In this document: positions 51,992 to 61,380 of the stretch, one piece after another | How positions within the stretch are numbered: position 1 is the first letter of the stretch | How the letters are laid out: every line of letters starts with the position of its first letter | From: Streptomyces sulphureus DSM 40104 | Lineage (GTDB): Bacteria; Actinomycetota; Actinomycetes; Streptomycetales; Streptomycetaceae | Assembly: GCF_000381025.1 (NCBI RefSeq) | Contig: NZ_KB905827.1 | Span: 1 to 64,000 of the forward strand | Direction of reading: 5' to 3' | Length of the DNA stretch: 64,000 nucleotides | Made by a program: the position numbers and the translations under genes | Notes under the pieces: generated by a model | The model's database searches: none | Told to the model about the DNA's origin: nothing | Seen by the model: only the letters and a program-made list of their open reading frames with translations

Positions 51992-53005
51992 TCACCGGCG
52001 GGTCTTCCGGCGGGCGAGCGCCGTGCACGTCGCCGTCGCCGCTGCCGCCGCGCCGAGGAGGACGCGCCACCGGTGGACGGAGAGCCACAGCACCGGATCG
52101 CGGTCGTGCGCAAGGGTGTTGAACGAACCGTGAGCGCCCCTGTCGTGCTCGTCGTCCCGCGGCTCGAAGACGTTGCTTCCCCAGCGCGGCAGGTCGGTCC
52201 CGGTCTGCTGGGAGGCGACGCCGGTGCGGGCGAGGTAGAGGTCGACGAGCTTGGGTGCCAACCGCTCGCCGAGGATCGTGTACGCGGTGGGGACCCCGAC
52301 CCACAGGTTGCGCCGCGGGTGCTCCGCGAGGTGGGCGATCGCCCGCGCCGCCACCTCCGGTTGGTAGACCGGGGGTACGGGCATCGGGTGGTGCGGCATC
52401 CGGGAGGCGTTCCAGTTGAACTGGGTGGTGTTGAGCCCGGGGAGCTGGACCTGGCAGAGCCGTACGGCGCTGCCCTCGTGGCGCAGCTCCGTGGCGACCG
52501 ACTCGGAGAAACCCTTCACGGCGTGCTTGGCCCCGCAGTACGCCGACTGCAACGGAATCGAGCGGAACGCCATCGCGGAGCCCACGTTCACGATGACGCC
52601 GCGATCGCGCGGGCGCATCCGCTCCAGCGCGGCCAACGTCCCGTGCACCTGCCCGAGGTAGGTGACGCGGGTGGTCCGGTGAAGCTCCGCGATCGGGGTG
52701 TCCCAGGCGAAGGAGAGCGCGCCGACGAAGGCGACGTTCGCCCACACGTCGATCGTGCCCAACTCCTCCTCGACGCGGGCCGCTGCGCCGCGTACCTCCT
52801 CCCACTCCGCCACGTCGGCCCGGACGGCCAGCGCCCGACGCCCCTCCCGCTCGACGTCGGCGACGGCGCCCTCCAGCCCGGCCCGCCCGCGCGCCAGCAC
52901 CGCCACGTCGTAGCCGCGCCGCGCGAACTCCCGTACCGCGGCCCGCCCGACGCCTGCGGAACCGCCCGTCACCACCGCGACCCGCGCGCGCTCTGCCTCG
53001 GCCAT
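51992..53005 (-). CDS. Short-chain dehydrogenase/reductase with C-terminal extension
   Basis: 337 residues from ATG 53005 (GGAGAGGAC upstream). NAD(P) motif VAVVTGGSAGVGRAAVREFARRGYDVAVLARGR, then VRADVAEW, WANVAFVG and VGSAMAFRSIPLQSAYCGAKHAVKGFSESVATEL (Ser, Tyr-x3-Lys). The YxxxK lies in SAYCGAKHA. The C-terminal third is extra and ends with a hydrophobic segment and basic tail (VLLGAAAAATATCTALARRKTRR), a possible membrane anchor. Substrate unknown. Confidence 0.9.
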   Translation of the reverse strand: MAEAERARVAVVTGGSAGVGRAAVREFARRGYDVAVLARGRAGLEGAVADVEREGRRALAVRADVAEWEEVRGAAARVEEELGTIDVWANVAFVGALSFAWDTPIAELHRTTRVTYLGQVHGTLAALERMRPRDRGVIVNVGSAMAFRSIPLQSAYCGAKHAVKGFSESVATELRHEGSAVRLCQVQLPGLNTTQFNWNASRMPHHPMPVPPVYQPEVAARAIAHLAEHPRRNLWVGVPTAYTILGERLAPKLVDLYLARTGVASQQTGTDLPRWGSNVFEPRDDEHDRGAHGSFNTLAHDRDPVLWLSVHRWRVLLGAAAAATATCTALARRKTRR

Positions 53006-53184
53006 GTCCGTCCTCTCCCAGGAGACGAGGCACACTGGCCCGCCCGCGACGGCCGACCCACGCCGCCGCGCCAACCGCGGGCGCGGGTTCACCCGGGCGG
53101 GGCGCGCCACCGGCCGTCCGGCGCACCGTCACGGGACGAGCGAAGCCGGGTCCGCTCACCTGCCCGGTGCGCTCGTCGCGGAGG

Positions 53185-54642
53185 TCAGTCGCGCCCGGCC
53201 GGCTGCGGCGCGGCGGACCCGGTGCCGGACGGTGCGTCCTCTTCCGGGTCGGCGGCCCGGCGTACCGCGGGGATCACGGCGGCGATGGCGACGGCGACGA
53301 GCGCGACGCCGCAGCCGACGAGCAGCCCGGTGCGGAAACCGGTCTCGGAGGTGAGGGTGCGGCCGCCGGCCGTCGTGGTCAGTTGCGCGAGGAGGACGCC
53401 GATCACTGCGGCGCCTATCGACGTGCCGAGCGCCCGCAGCAGAGTGTTGAACCCGTTGGCCGCAGCGGTCTCCGACTGCGGCACGGAGCCCATGATGAGC
53501 GCGGGGATCGAGCCGTAGGCGAGCCCGACGCCACCGTTGATGACCATGATCGCGAGCATGATCCCCCAGGCGGAGCCCATGAGCAGCAGCGAGACGGCGT
53601 AGCCGCCCGCGATGACGAGGGCGCCGCTGATGAGCGTGGTCTTCGGGCCCCGCGCATCGGTCAGCCTCCCGCCGAGCGGGGAGACGAGCATCATGGTGAG
53701 GCCGCCGGGAGCCATCCACAGCCCCGAGGCGAGGAGCGACTGGCCGAGGCCGTACCCGGTCTCCTCGGGGAACTGGAGGAGCTGCGGCATCACGAGCATG
53801 CTCGCGTACATCGCGAAGCTCGTGAAGACCGACGCGATGTTGGTGAGCAGCACCCGGGGCTCGGCGGTCGCCCGCAGGTCGATGAGCGGCTCGCGGGTGC
53901 GCAACTCCCAGGCTCCCCAGGTGAGGAAGAGCAGCGCGGCGGCGGTGAAGAGGCCGAGCGTCGTGCCGGAGGCCCAGCCCCAGTCCGCTCCCTTGGAGAC
54001 GGCGAGGAGCAGGCAGACGAGCCCGGCGCCGAGCCCGAACGCGCCCGGCGCGTCGAAGCGCTGCCCCCGCGCGCTCGCCGGCACCGCCGGCACCACACTG
54101 CGCACGAGCAGCGCGATCAGCAGGGCGAGCACGGCCGAACCCCAGAAGAGCACACGCCAGTTGGCGTACTGCGCGACCGCGGCCGAGATCGGCAGCCCCA
54201 GCCCGCCGCCGATCCCCAACGAGGCGCTCACCAGCGCGATCGAGGAGCTGAGCCGCTCCGGCGGCATCACGTCGCGGAGCAGCGCGATCCCGAGCGGGAC
54301 CATGCCCATCCCCATGCCCTGGAGTCCGCGTCCGAGGATCATCGGCACGACGCTCGACGAGAGGGCGCACACCACCGAGCCGAGGAACAACGGGACTGCG
54401 CAGCACAGCAGCATGCGGCGCTTGCCGAGCATGTCGCCGAGCCGGCCCGTGACGGGTACGCAGACGGCGGAGACGAGCAGGGTGACGGTGACGACCCAAG
54501 TCGCGTTCGCCGGCGTGGTGTCGAGGATGCCGGGCAGCTTCGGCAGCAGCGGGGTGACGAGGGTCTGCATCACCGCGGCCGTCGTGCCGGCGAGGGCCAG
54601 GACGCCGACGACCCCTCCGGTACGAGTTGACTCCTGCTTCAA
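53185..54642 (-). CDS. MFS drug exporter (DHA2/EmrB-type)
   Basis: 485 residues from TTG 54642 (GGGAGGGG upstream). About 14 TM segments. The motif A-like loop is GRLGDMLGKRRMLLCC, and antiporter motif C-like sequences follow (ALVSASLGIGGGLGLPISAAVAQYANWRVLFWGSAVLAL). Typical actinobacterial multidrug exporter beside regulators; here it is divergent from the P450/TetR operon, sharing a 127-base promoter region with an operator-like dyad. Confidence 0.92.
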   Translation of the reverse strand: MKQESTRTGGVVGVLALAGTTAAVMQTLVTPLLPKLPGILDTTPANATWVVTVTLLVSAVCVPVTGRLGDMLGKRRMLLCCAVPLFLGSVVCALSSSVVPMILGRGLQGMGMGMVPLGIALLRDVMPPERLSSSIALVSASLGIGGGLGLPISAAVAQYANWRVLFWGSAVLALLIALLVRSVVPAVPASARGQRFDAPGAFGLGAGLVCLLLAVSKGADWGWASGTTLGLFTAAALLFLTWGAWELRTREPLIDLRATAEPRVLLTNIASVFTSFAMYASMLVMPQLLQFPEETGYGLGQSLLASGLWMAPGGLTMMLVSPLGGRLTDARGPKTTLISGALVIAGGYAVSLLLMGSAWGIMLAIMVINGGVGLAYGSIPALIMGSVPQSETAAANGFNTLLRALGTSIGAAVIGVLLAQLTTTAGGRTLTSETGFRTGLLVGCGVALVAVAIAAVIPAVRRAADPEEDAPSGTGSAAPQPAGRD

Positions 54643-54683
54643 GACGTTCCCCTCCCGCTGCACAGATGTTTGCGGCAACTATA

Positions 54684-54704
54684 AATCAGTCGATTGACTT
54701 AATT
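54684..54704. promoter_or_regulatory. AT-rich dyad, candidate TetR operator
   Basis: Contains AGTCGATTGACT (54688-54699, 10 of 12 positions symmetric) in an AT-rich patch between the divergent MFS and P450 genes. The TetR gene is the second gene of the P450 operon. Confidence 0.45.
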
Positions 54705-54769
54705 GGCGTCGCGGGTGTTCACTCCCTCAGGAGCCCCCACCGACCGCTGCCGTCCCCAGGAGGTCCTCC

Positions 54770-55990
54770 GTGACCGATGCGCAGGCACCCGTCCCCTACC
54801 CGCTGAAAGCGCGGACGCCGCTCCAACCGGCCGAGGAGTGGGCGGAGTTGCGGGAGAAGTGCCCCGTCGCACGGGTCGTCCTGCCCAGCGGCGACGAGGC
54901 CGCGCTGCTCACCCGGTACGAGGACGTCCGCACGGCGCTCTCCGACCCGCGCTTCAGCCGGGAGGGCCTGGCGCGCCCCGACGCGGCACGCATCGCGGCA
55001 GGGGACTCGGAGGGGATCTTCAGCAGCCCCATGGCGAGGACGCTCAACGCCGAAGGGCACGAGCGGTGGCGCCGGATGGTCGGGAAGTGGTTCACGGCGA
55101 AGCGCATGACGGCACTGCGCCCGGACATGGAGGCCATGGCCGACCGGCTCGTCGACGGGATGGTGGAGCGGGGCAGCCCGGCGGACATCGTCGCGGACCT
55201 CGCCTTCCCGCTGCCCGTCTACGTCATCTGCACGATGCTCGGCGTTCCCGAGGCCGACCGCGACCGGTTCAAGACCTGGTCCGACACCTTCCTCACCATG
55301 ACGCGCTACACGAAGGACGAAACGGCCGCGGCGCACCGGGAGTTCGCCGCGTACATGGCCGGGCTCGTCGGGGGCAAGCGCGCCGAGCCGGGCGACGACC
55401 TGCTCAGCCTCCTGATGAGCGGCGCGGACGGCGAGGGCGAGCCGATGACGGAGGAGGCGCTCGTCGCCACGGGGCAGGCGCTGCTGCTCGCGGGGCACGA
55501 GACGACCGCAGGATTCATCGGGCTGATGCTCGCCCACCTGCTCTCCGACCGGAGCCGCTGGGAGCGTCTGCTCGCCGACCCTTCGCTGACGCGGCTCGCG
55601 GTGGAGGAGAGCCTCCGATTCGACCCGAACGGCGCCAACTTCGGCATGCTCAGGTACGCCGACGAGGAGGCCGAGCTCGCCGGGGGGACCGTACCGGCGG
55701 GGGCGACCGTCGTGTGCAGCATGGCCTCGGCCAACCGGGACGAGGACGCGTGGGAGTACGCGTCGGAGATGGACCTCGGGCGCAGTCCCAACCGGCACCT
55801 CACCTTCGGCGCGGGCGCGCACTCCTGCCTGGGGCAGCCGCTCGCGCGCACCGAGATGCAGGCTGTCCTCAGCGTGCTGCTGCGCCGACTGCCCGGTCTC
55901 GAACTCGCCGTCGACGCGGCCGAGTTGCGCGCCCACGAGGGGCTGCTCACCGCTCCGCTACGCGAACTCCCCGTCACCTGGCGACGGTGA
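54770..55990 (+). CDS. Cytochrome P450 (CYP105-like), first of three
   Basis: 406 residues from GTG 54770 with AGGAGG upstream. I-helix AGHETT near 241-246, ExxR in VEESLRFD, heme loop FGAGAHSCLGQ with the axial Cys near 353, and the C-terminal PVTW. The N-terminal AEEWAELREKCPVARVVLPSGDEAALLTRYEDVRTALSDPRFSR is typical of CYP105. Soluble monooxygenase needing ferredoxin and reductase, both encoded downstream. Overlaps the TetR gene by GTGA. Confidence 0.93.
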   Translation: MTDAQAPVPYPLKARTPLQPAEEWAELREKCPVARVVLPSGDEAALLTRYEDVRTALSDPRFSREGLARPDAARIAAGDSEGIFSSPMARTLNAEGHERWRRMVGKWFTAKRMTALRPDMEAMADRLVDGMVERGSPADIVADLAFPLPVYVICTMLGVPEADRDRFKTWSDTFLTMTRYTKDETAAAHREFAAYMAGLVGGKRAEPGDDLLSLLMSGADGEGEPMTEEALVATGQALLLAGHETTAGFIGLMLAHLLSDRSRWERLLADPSLTRLAVEESLRFDPNGANFGMLRYADEEAELAGGTVPAGATVVCSMASANRDEDAWEYASEMDLGRSPNRHLTFGAGAHSCLGQPLARTEMQAVLSVLLRRLPGLELAVDAAELRAHEGLLTAPLRELPVTWRR

Positions 55991-56676
55991 CGCGCGCACG
56001 CCGGGACCGTACCGGCGGGACGCGTGAGGCGCTCATGGCGGCCGCCGAGCGGCTCTACGCCGAGCACGGGCTGCTCGCCGTCTCCAACCGCCGGATCGGC
56101 GAGGCCGTGGGGCAGCGCAACGTCACGGCGGTCGGCTACCACTTCGGCGGCAGGACCGAGTTGGTGCGCGCGATCATGGCGCGCCACGGTGAGCAGGTCG
56201 ACCGGCTGCGCGGGAGGTGCCTGGCGGGCGGCCCGCCAGGCGACGACGTCCGGGGCTGGGTCGAGTGCCTCGTGCGGCCGCCGCTGAGGTACCTCGCGTC
56301 GCTCGGCGTCCCCTCCTGGAGCGCCAGGTTCGGCGCGCAGGTGATGACGGACCCCGCGCTCGGAAAGCTCGTGGGCGAGGAGGCGTGCGCACGTCCGCAC
56401 CTGCGGCGCATCCTCGACGGGCTCGGCCGCCGCCTCGACCACCTGCCGCCTCCCGTCCGGGAGAGCCGCGGCACGATGGCGCGCCAACTCGTCACCGCCG
56501 TCGGCGCTGAGCAGGAGCGTGCCCTCGCCGAGAACGATCCCCGCGAGTCCTGGGAGGAGACGTCCCAGGGGCTCGTCGACGCCCTCGTCGGCCTGCTGAC
56601 CGCAGAGGTCACCGAGCCGACGCACACCATCCGCACCCAAGGCAAGGAGACACCTGATCGTGAAGCTCAGCGTTGA
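55987..56676 (+). CDS. TetR-family regulator
   Basis: 229 residues from GTG 55987, overlapping the P450 stop. Helix-turn-helix at about 12-58: TREALMAAAERLYAEHGLLAVSNRRIGEAVGQRNVTAVGYHFGGRTELVRAIM. The ligand domain is long and ends with basic residues. It is embedded in the operon between P450 and ferredoxin, so control of this operon and of the divergent MFS exporter is likely. Confidence 0.9.
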   Translation: MTRARRDRTGGTREALMAAAERLYAEHGLLAVSNRRIGEAVGQRNVTAVGYHFGGRTELVRAIMARHGEQVDRLRGRCLAGGPPGDDVRGWVECLVRPPLRYLASLGVPSWSARFGAQVMTDPALGKLVGEEACARPHLRRILDGLGRRLDHLPPPVRESRGTMARQLVTAVGAEQERALAENDPRESWEETSQGLVDALVGLLTAEVTEPTHTIRTQGKETPDREAQR

Positions 56677-56860
56677 CGAGGAGAAGTGCTGCGGCGCGGG
56701 GCAGTGCGTCCTCATCGCCCCGGACGTCTTCGACCAGCGCGAGGAGGACGGCATCGTCGTCCTCCTCGACCCCGACCCGCCCGCCGAACTCCACGAGGCC
56801 GTACGGGAGTCGGCCGAGGTCTGCCCGGCCGCCGCGATCCGCCTCGGCGAGGACGTGTGA
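56660..56860 (+). CDS. 3Fe-4S-type ferredoxin, P450 partner
   Basis: 66 residues from GTG 56660, overlapping the TetR end by 17 bases. Ligand cysteines: CCGAGQC (C-x5-C) and VCP near residue 54, the three-Cys pattern of P450-associated ferredoxins. It passes electrons from the reductase to the P450s. Overlaps the reductase gene by GTGA. Confidence 0.93.
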   Translation: MKLSVDEEKCCGAGQCVLIAPDVFDQREEDGIVVLLDPDPPAELHEAVRESAEVCPAAAIRLGEDV

Positions 56861-58032
56861 CGGCGCCGCGGAGCGTGCTCGTGGTGGGCGCCTCGGCGGC
56901 CGGTCTCGGCACCGCGGAGGCGCTGCGCCGCAAGGGCTACGCCGGCCGGCTCACCGTGCTGGGCGCCGAGCACCGACTGCCGTACGACCGGCCGCCGTTG
57001 TCGAAACAGGTCCTTTCGGGCGCCTGGGAGCCGGAGCGCGCCGGACTGCGCAGCCGGGACGCGCTGGACGCGCTCGACGCCGAGTTCGTCCTCGGGGACG
57101 CGGCCGTCTCGCTCGACCCCGCGGCGCGCACCGTGCGCACGGCCGCCGGGCGCACGCTGGGGGCGGAGGCGGTGGTCCTCGCCACCGGGCTCCGGCCGCG
57201 CCGGCTGCCGGGCCAGGGCGACTTGGACGGCGTGCACGTCCTGCGCACCCTCGACGACGCGGTGGCGCTGCGCGGTGCGCTCGGGCAGGCTCGGAGAGTC
57301 GTCGTGGTCGGCAACGGCGTGCTCGGTGCCGAGGTCGCCGCGACCGCCGCCGCCTCCGGCGCGCACACCAGTCTTGTCGGCCTCCAACCGGCGCCGCTCG
57401 CCGAGCAGTTGGGGGAGCGCGTGGGCGGACTCGTCGCACGGCTCCACGCCCGCAACGGAGTGCGCCAGTACCACGGCACGGGCGTCGAGGAACTCGTGCA
57501 CGAGCAGGCGCGTGCGACCGGGGTGCGGCTGCCTTCGGGCGAGGTGCTCCCCGCCGACGTGGTCGTCGTCGCCGTCGGCTGCACGCCGGCCACCGAATGG
57601 CTCGTGACGAGCGGCCTCCGCCTCGACGACGGCGTCGTCTGCGACGCCCGCTGCCGCGCGGCGGACGGCGTCTACGCGGCCGGCGACGCGGCCCGCTGGT
57701 ACCACGAGGGGCTCGGCGCGCACGTGCGGCTGGAGAACCGCACCAACGCCACGATGCAGGCGGGCGCCGTCGCCGCGAACCTCCTCGGCGGCGACGTCGC
57801 CTACGCGCCCGTCCCGTACTTCTGGACCGACCAGTTCGACGTGAAGATCCAGGTCTTCGGCACCCCGCGGCCCGGCGCCGAGGTCGCCCTCGTCGAGGGC
57901 GACGAGGAGGGTGGCCGGTTCGTCGCCGTCTACGGCGGCGGGCGCCCGCACGCCGTACTCGGCTGGAACATGGCCAAGCAGGCGCGACAGCACAGCAGAG
58001 CACTCTCCACCACGGGCGCCGCCGCGGCCTGA
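56857..58032 (+). CDS. FAD-dependent ferredoxin reductase
   Basis: 391 residues from GTG 56857. FAD motif VLVVGASAAGLGTAEALRRKGYAGRLTVLGAEHRLPYDRPPLSKQVLSG, NAD motif RRVVVVGNGVLGAEVAATAAASG, second FAD motif ADGVYAAGDAARW, and the C-terminal FDVKIQVFG. This is the putidaredoxin-reductase-like family. Completes an electron chain NAD(P)H to ferredoxin to P450. Coupled to the ferredoxin gene; a P450 gene follows after 50 bases. Confidence 0.92.
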   Translation: MTAPRSVLVVGASAAGLGTAEALRRKGYAGRLTVLGAEHRLPYDRPPLSKQVLSGAWEPERAGLRSRDALDALDAEFVLGDAAVSLDPAARTVRTAAGRTLGAEAVVLATGLRPRRLPGQGDLDGVHVLRTLDDAVALRGALGQARRVVVVGNGVLGAEVAATAAASGAHTSLVGLQPAPLAEQLGERVGGLVARLHARNGVRQYHGTGVEELVHEQARATGVRLPSGEVLPADVVVVAVGCTPATEWLVTSGLRLDDGVVCDARCRAADGVYAAGDAARWYHEGLGAHVRLENRTNATMQAGAVAANLLGGDVAYAPVPYFWTDQFDVKIQVFGTPRPGAEVALVEGDEEGGRFVAVYGGGRPHAVLGWNMAKQARQHSRALSTTGAAAA

Positions 58033-58082
58033 CGGCCCCGCACGCACAGACGCACGCCAACCAGACCCCCTAAGGACGCATC

Positions 58083-59309
58083 TTGACGCTCGCGCCCGAC
58101 GCGTACGACGACCTCCCCGAGTTCCCCAACCCCCGCGCCGCTTCCTGCCCGTTCGGGGTATCGCCCCCGATGCGCGGCCTCTTCGACCGCGGCCCGCTGA
58201 TGCGCGTCGCCTCCTGGGGCGCGAGTACCCCGTGGGTGGTGACCCGGCATGCCGAGCAGCGGGCCCTCCTCGCCGATCCGCGGCTCAGCGCCGACTTCTC
58301 CCACCCGGGCTTCCCCAGCCCCGTCGACCCCGAGAAGGCGCGGGGCGGGCACTCGGACATGAGCTTCGTCGGCATGGACGATCCCGAACACGCGCGGCTG
58401 CGCCGCATGGTGAGCGGGGCGTTCACGGTGAAGCGCGTCCAGGCGATGCGTCCGGCCGTGCAGCGGATGACGGACGAGTTCCTCGACGCCATGCTCGCCG
58501 GGCCGAAGCCGGCGGACCTCGTCCAGCAACTCGCGCTGCCCATACCGTCGTTGGTCATCTCGCACCTGCTCGGTGTCCCCTACGAGGACCACGACTTCTT
58601 CCAGGCCAACAGCAAGACGATCGTCTCCTCGGTCGCCTCGGCCGAGGCGCGGCAGACGGCGCACGGCAACCTCTCCGGGTACCTCGACGACCTCGTCGGC
58701 CGGAAGCTCACCGAGCCGGGCGACGACCTCCTCTCGCAGCTCGCCGAGCGTGTCGGCAAGGGCGAGTTGGCGCGCCGCGAGGCGGCGGCGATGGGCGTGC
58801 TGCTGCTCCTCGGCGGCCACGAGACCACCGCCAACATGATCACGCTGGGGACGCTGCTGCTCCTGGAGCACCCCGAGCAGCTCGCCGCCGTGCGGGACAC
58901 CGAGGACCCGAAGGTCGTGGAGGCGGCCGTCGAGGAGCTGCTCCGCTACCTCTCCATCGTCCATCTCGGGCGCCGGCGCACGGCGTTGGAGGACATCGAG
59001 GTCGGCGGCGAGACGATCCGCGCGGGCGAGGGCGTCATCCTCCTCAGCGAGCTCGCCAACCGTGACCCGGCGGTCTTCCCCGAGCCCGACACGCTCGACA
59101 TCACCCGCAACGCGCGTCCGCATCTCGCGTTCGGAGCCGGCACCCACCACTGTGTCGGTCAGCCGCTCGCCAGGCTGGAGCTCCAGGTCGTCTACCCGAC
59201 CCTCTTCCGCCGCGTGCCGACGCTGCGCGCCGCGGTGGCGGTCGAGGACATCCCCTTCAAGTACGACGCCGTCATCTACGGGGTCCACAAGCTGCCGGTG
59301 ACCTGGTAG
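58083..59309 (+). CDS. Cytochrome P450, second
   Basis: 408 residues from TTG 58083 (TAAGGA upstream). I-helix GGHETT near 244, ExxR in VEELLRYL, heme loop FGAGTHHCVGQPLARLE with Cys near 357, and C-terminal LPVTW. It is more distant from the other two P450s than they are from each other. Last gene of the TetR/ferredoxin/reductase operon. Substrate unknown. Confidence 0.93.
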   Translation: MTLAPDAYDDLPEFPNPRAASCPFGVSPPMRGLFDRGPLMRVASWGASTPWVVTRHAEQRALLADPRLSADFSHPGFPSPVDPEKARGGHSDMSFVGMDDPEHARLRRMVSGAFTVKRVQAMRPAVQRMTDEFLDAMLAGPKPADLVQQLALPIPSLVISHLLGVPYEDHDFFQANSKTIVSSVASAEARQTAHGNLSGYLDDLVGRKLTEPGDDLLSQLAERVGKGELARREAAAMGVLLLLGGHETTANMITLGTLLLLEHPEQLAAVRDTEDPKVVEAAVEELLRYLSIVHLGRRRTALEDIEVGGETIRAGEGVILLSELANRDPAVFPEPDTLDITRNARPHLAFGAGTHHCVGQPLARLELQVVYPTLFRRVPTLRAAVAVEDIPFKYDAVIYGVHKLPVTW

Positions 59310-59355
59310 GGGCTGATTCCCGTACCGCAGCGGTCCGTTGCGGTACGGGCCCGCC

Positions 59356-59814
59356 TCACCGCGGCCAGCGGCGGCCGGAGAGCTCCTCGATGTCGGTGTT
59401 GAACTGCCGCAGGTGCGCGATGAAGCTGCGCAGCCTCTCCTCCGGCCAGTCGGCGACGACCTGCGCGATCCCTGAGGCGATGGCGTCGCGGTCGGCGGCG
59501 AGGCGCTCGGCGCCCCTGGGCGTGATGCGGAACTTGCGCGCGATCCCGCCCGCCGGGTCGAGGGTGCGCTCGACGAGCTGGTCCCTGAGGAGGGCGCCGG
59601 TCTGGCGGTTGATGGTGGAGGCGGCGAGGCCGAATGCCTGGACCAAGTCGGCTATGGACATGGGGCCTTGGGCCTCCAGCCGGCTCAGCAGCACGTAGGC
59701 GCTCCGGTCGAGCGCCTCTTCGCCGCGGAGGCGTCGCGGCGACGACATCTCCTGGTGACGCGTGAGGATCAGCAGCTCACGTTCCAGGTCTTCGCCCGCC
59801 TGTCCGGCATCCAT
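59356..59814 (-). CDS. MarR-family regulator
   Basis: 152 residues from ATG 59814 (GGCGGAG upstream). Winged helix ALDRSAYVLLSRLEAQGPMSIADLVQAFGLAASTINRQTGALLRDQLVERTLDPAGGIARKFRITPRGAERL. The C-terminus resembles MarR regulators of the Streptomyces PecS/SlyA type. Divergent from the third P450; the triple repeat between them is its likely operator. Convergent with the second P450 gene. Confidence 0.9.
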   Translation of the reverse strand: MDAGQAGEDLERELLILTRHQEMSSPRRLRGEEALDRSAYVLLSRLEAQGPMSIADLVQAFGLAASTINRQTGALLRDQLVERTLDPAGGIARKFRITPRGAERLAADRDAIASGIAQVVADWPEERLRSFIAHLRQFNTDIEELSGRRWPR

Positions 59815-59863
59815 CTCCGCCCGCCTCCGGCTCGTGCGTGGGTACGCGATCAGAATACGCCAA

Positions 59864-59912
59864 TGTGCATCATGCCTGAGCTGTGCATGATGCTCTCGTT
59901 GTGCATCATGCA
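59864..59912. promoter_or_regulatory. Three phased operator-like repeats upstream of marR
   Basis: TGTGCATCATGC at 59864, TGTGCATGATGC at 59882 and TGTGCATCATGC at 59900: spacing exactly 18 bases. Each contains a GCATSATGC near-palindrome. They lie 50-98 bases before the marR start and about 220 before the P450. The rest of 59913-60134 shows no gene. Confidence 0.65.
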
Positions 59913-60134
59913 ATCGTTCCGTACCGTGCGGTCCATGGAGCCTCACGCGGCTGCCCGACGGGGCAACTCCGCACGTACGCACAGCAGTTACCGCCGTCCA
60001 CCCGACCGTCCGCACCGTGTGGTGCCAACCCGACCGTGACAAGGCGGAGTTGGCCCTCGGGCACTCGGACACCGGGGTGGGGAGCCGTCGTCACGTCCGC
60101 CGTGTCCCCGAACGTTCGTACAGGAAGAGGTCGT

Positions 60135-61349
60135 ATGAGCCAGCACGAGCAGACCCTCCGCTACCCGCTGTCCCAGGAGGACGCGCTCGCCGCGCCCGCC
60201 GAGTGGGAGCGGCTGCGCAGCGAGTGCCCCGTGGCCGCCGTCGAACTGCCGAGCGGGGACAGGGCCACGCTGCTGACCAGGTACGAGCACGTCAAGCAAC
60301 TGCTCTCGGACCCCCGGTTCGTCCGCCCGACGTCCGCCGACGGCGCCGCACGGGTCGCGCCCGGCGGCGTGGGCGGAGCGGCGGCGACCGGCGACTCGAC
60401 CGCCGTGCCCGTCCGCGGCGAGGAGCACCAGAAGTGGCGGCGCATGGTGGGCAAATGGTTCACCGCGCGGCGCATGTCGGCGCTGCGCCCCTCGATAGCG
60501 GAGATCGCCGAGACGCTCATCGACGACATGGTCGAACAGGGGGAGCCCGCCGACCTCAAGGCGGCCCTCGGCTTCCCGCTGCCGGTCTACGTCATCTGCG
60601 ACATGCTCGGGGTGCCCGCCGAGGACCGGGCGCGCTTCTCCCACTGGTCCGACGCGATGCTCAGCCTCACCCGCTTCTCGCAGGACGAAATCGACACGGC
60701 GCACCGCGAGTTCGTCTCCTACATGGGGGACCACATCGCCGCGAAGCGGGCCGCGCCGGCCGACGACATCCTCAGCATGCTGATCACGGAGAGCGCCGAG
60801 GAGGGCGGGGGGCTCACAGACTCAACGCTGCTGGGCACCGGGATGGGGCTCCTCGTCGCGGGGCACGAGACGACGGCGAACATGATCGGCAAGATGGTCG
60901 CCATGCTCCTCGCCGAGCGCGCGCGGTGGGAACGGCTCGTCGCGGACCCCACGCTCGTGCGTACGACCGTGGAGGAGTCGCTGCGCTTCGACGCCAACCT
61001 CGGCTTCGGGATGCGCCGTTACGTCAGCGAGGACGTCGAGGTCGGCGGGGAGATGCTGCCCGCAGGGACGACCGCGATATGCAGCATGCAGGCGGCCAAC
61101 CGGGACGAAACGGTCTTCGCCACCGCCGACGACATGGACCTCGGGCGGAGCCCCAATCCGCACCTGACCTTCGGCGCGGGGCCGCACTCCTGCCTCGGAC
61201 AAGCCCTCGCCCGCACCGAGCTCCAGGTCACGCTGGAGGTCCTGGTCCGCCGACTGCCGTCGCTCGAACTGGCGGCCCCGGTCTCGGAGTTGCGGCGCGT
61301 CGAGGAGATGCTCGTCGGCGGCCTGCGCGAGGTGCCGGTGCGGTGGTGA
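60135..61349 (+). CDS. Cytochrome P450, third (CYP105-like)
   Basis: 404 residues from ATG 60135 (GGAAGAGG upstream). I-helix AGHETT near 242, ExxR in VEESLRFD, heme loop FGAGPHSCLGQ with Cys near 353. It shares long identical stretches with the first P450 (KWRRMVGKWFTA, FPLPVYVIC, RSPNxHLTFGAG), so the two are recent paralogues. Followed by its own ferredoxin. Confidence 0.93.
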   Translation: MSQHEQTLRYPLSQEDALAAPAEWERLRSECPVAAVELPSGDRATLLTRYEHVKQLLSDPRFVRPTSADGAARVAPGGVGGAAATGDSTAVPVRGEEHQKWRRMVGKWFTARRMSALRPSIAEIAETLIDDMVEQGEPADLKAALGFPLPVYVICDMLGVPAEDRARFSHWSDAMLSLTRFSQDEIDTAHREFVSYMGDHIAAKRAAPADDILSMLITESAEEGGGLTDSTLLGTGMGLLVAGHETTANMIGKMVAMLLAERARWERLVADPTLVRTTVEESLRFDANLGFGMRRYVSEDVEVGGEMLPAGTTAICSMQAANRDETVFATADDMDLGRSPNPHLTFGAGPHSCLGQALARTELQVTLEVLVRRLPSLELAAPVSELRRVEEMLVGGLREVPVRW

Positions 61350-61380
61350 GCACGAACGGGAGCGAGGAAAGGGGACTCGG

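Noticed and set aside
53185..58032. Reading the P450 region as an antibiotic biosynthetic cluster
   Set aside because: No synthase, NRPS, PKS or terpene enzyme lies in the window, so only tailoring-type or detoxification functions are supported.
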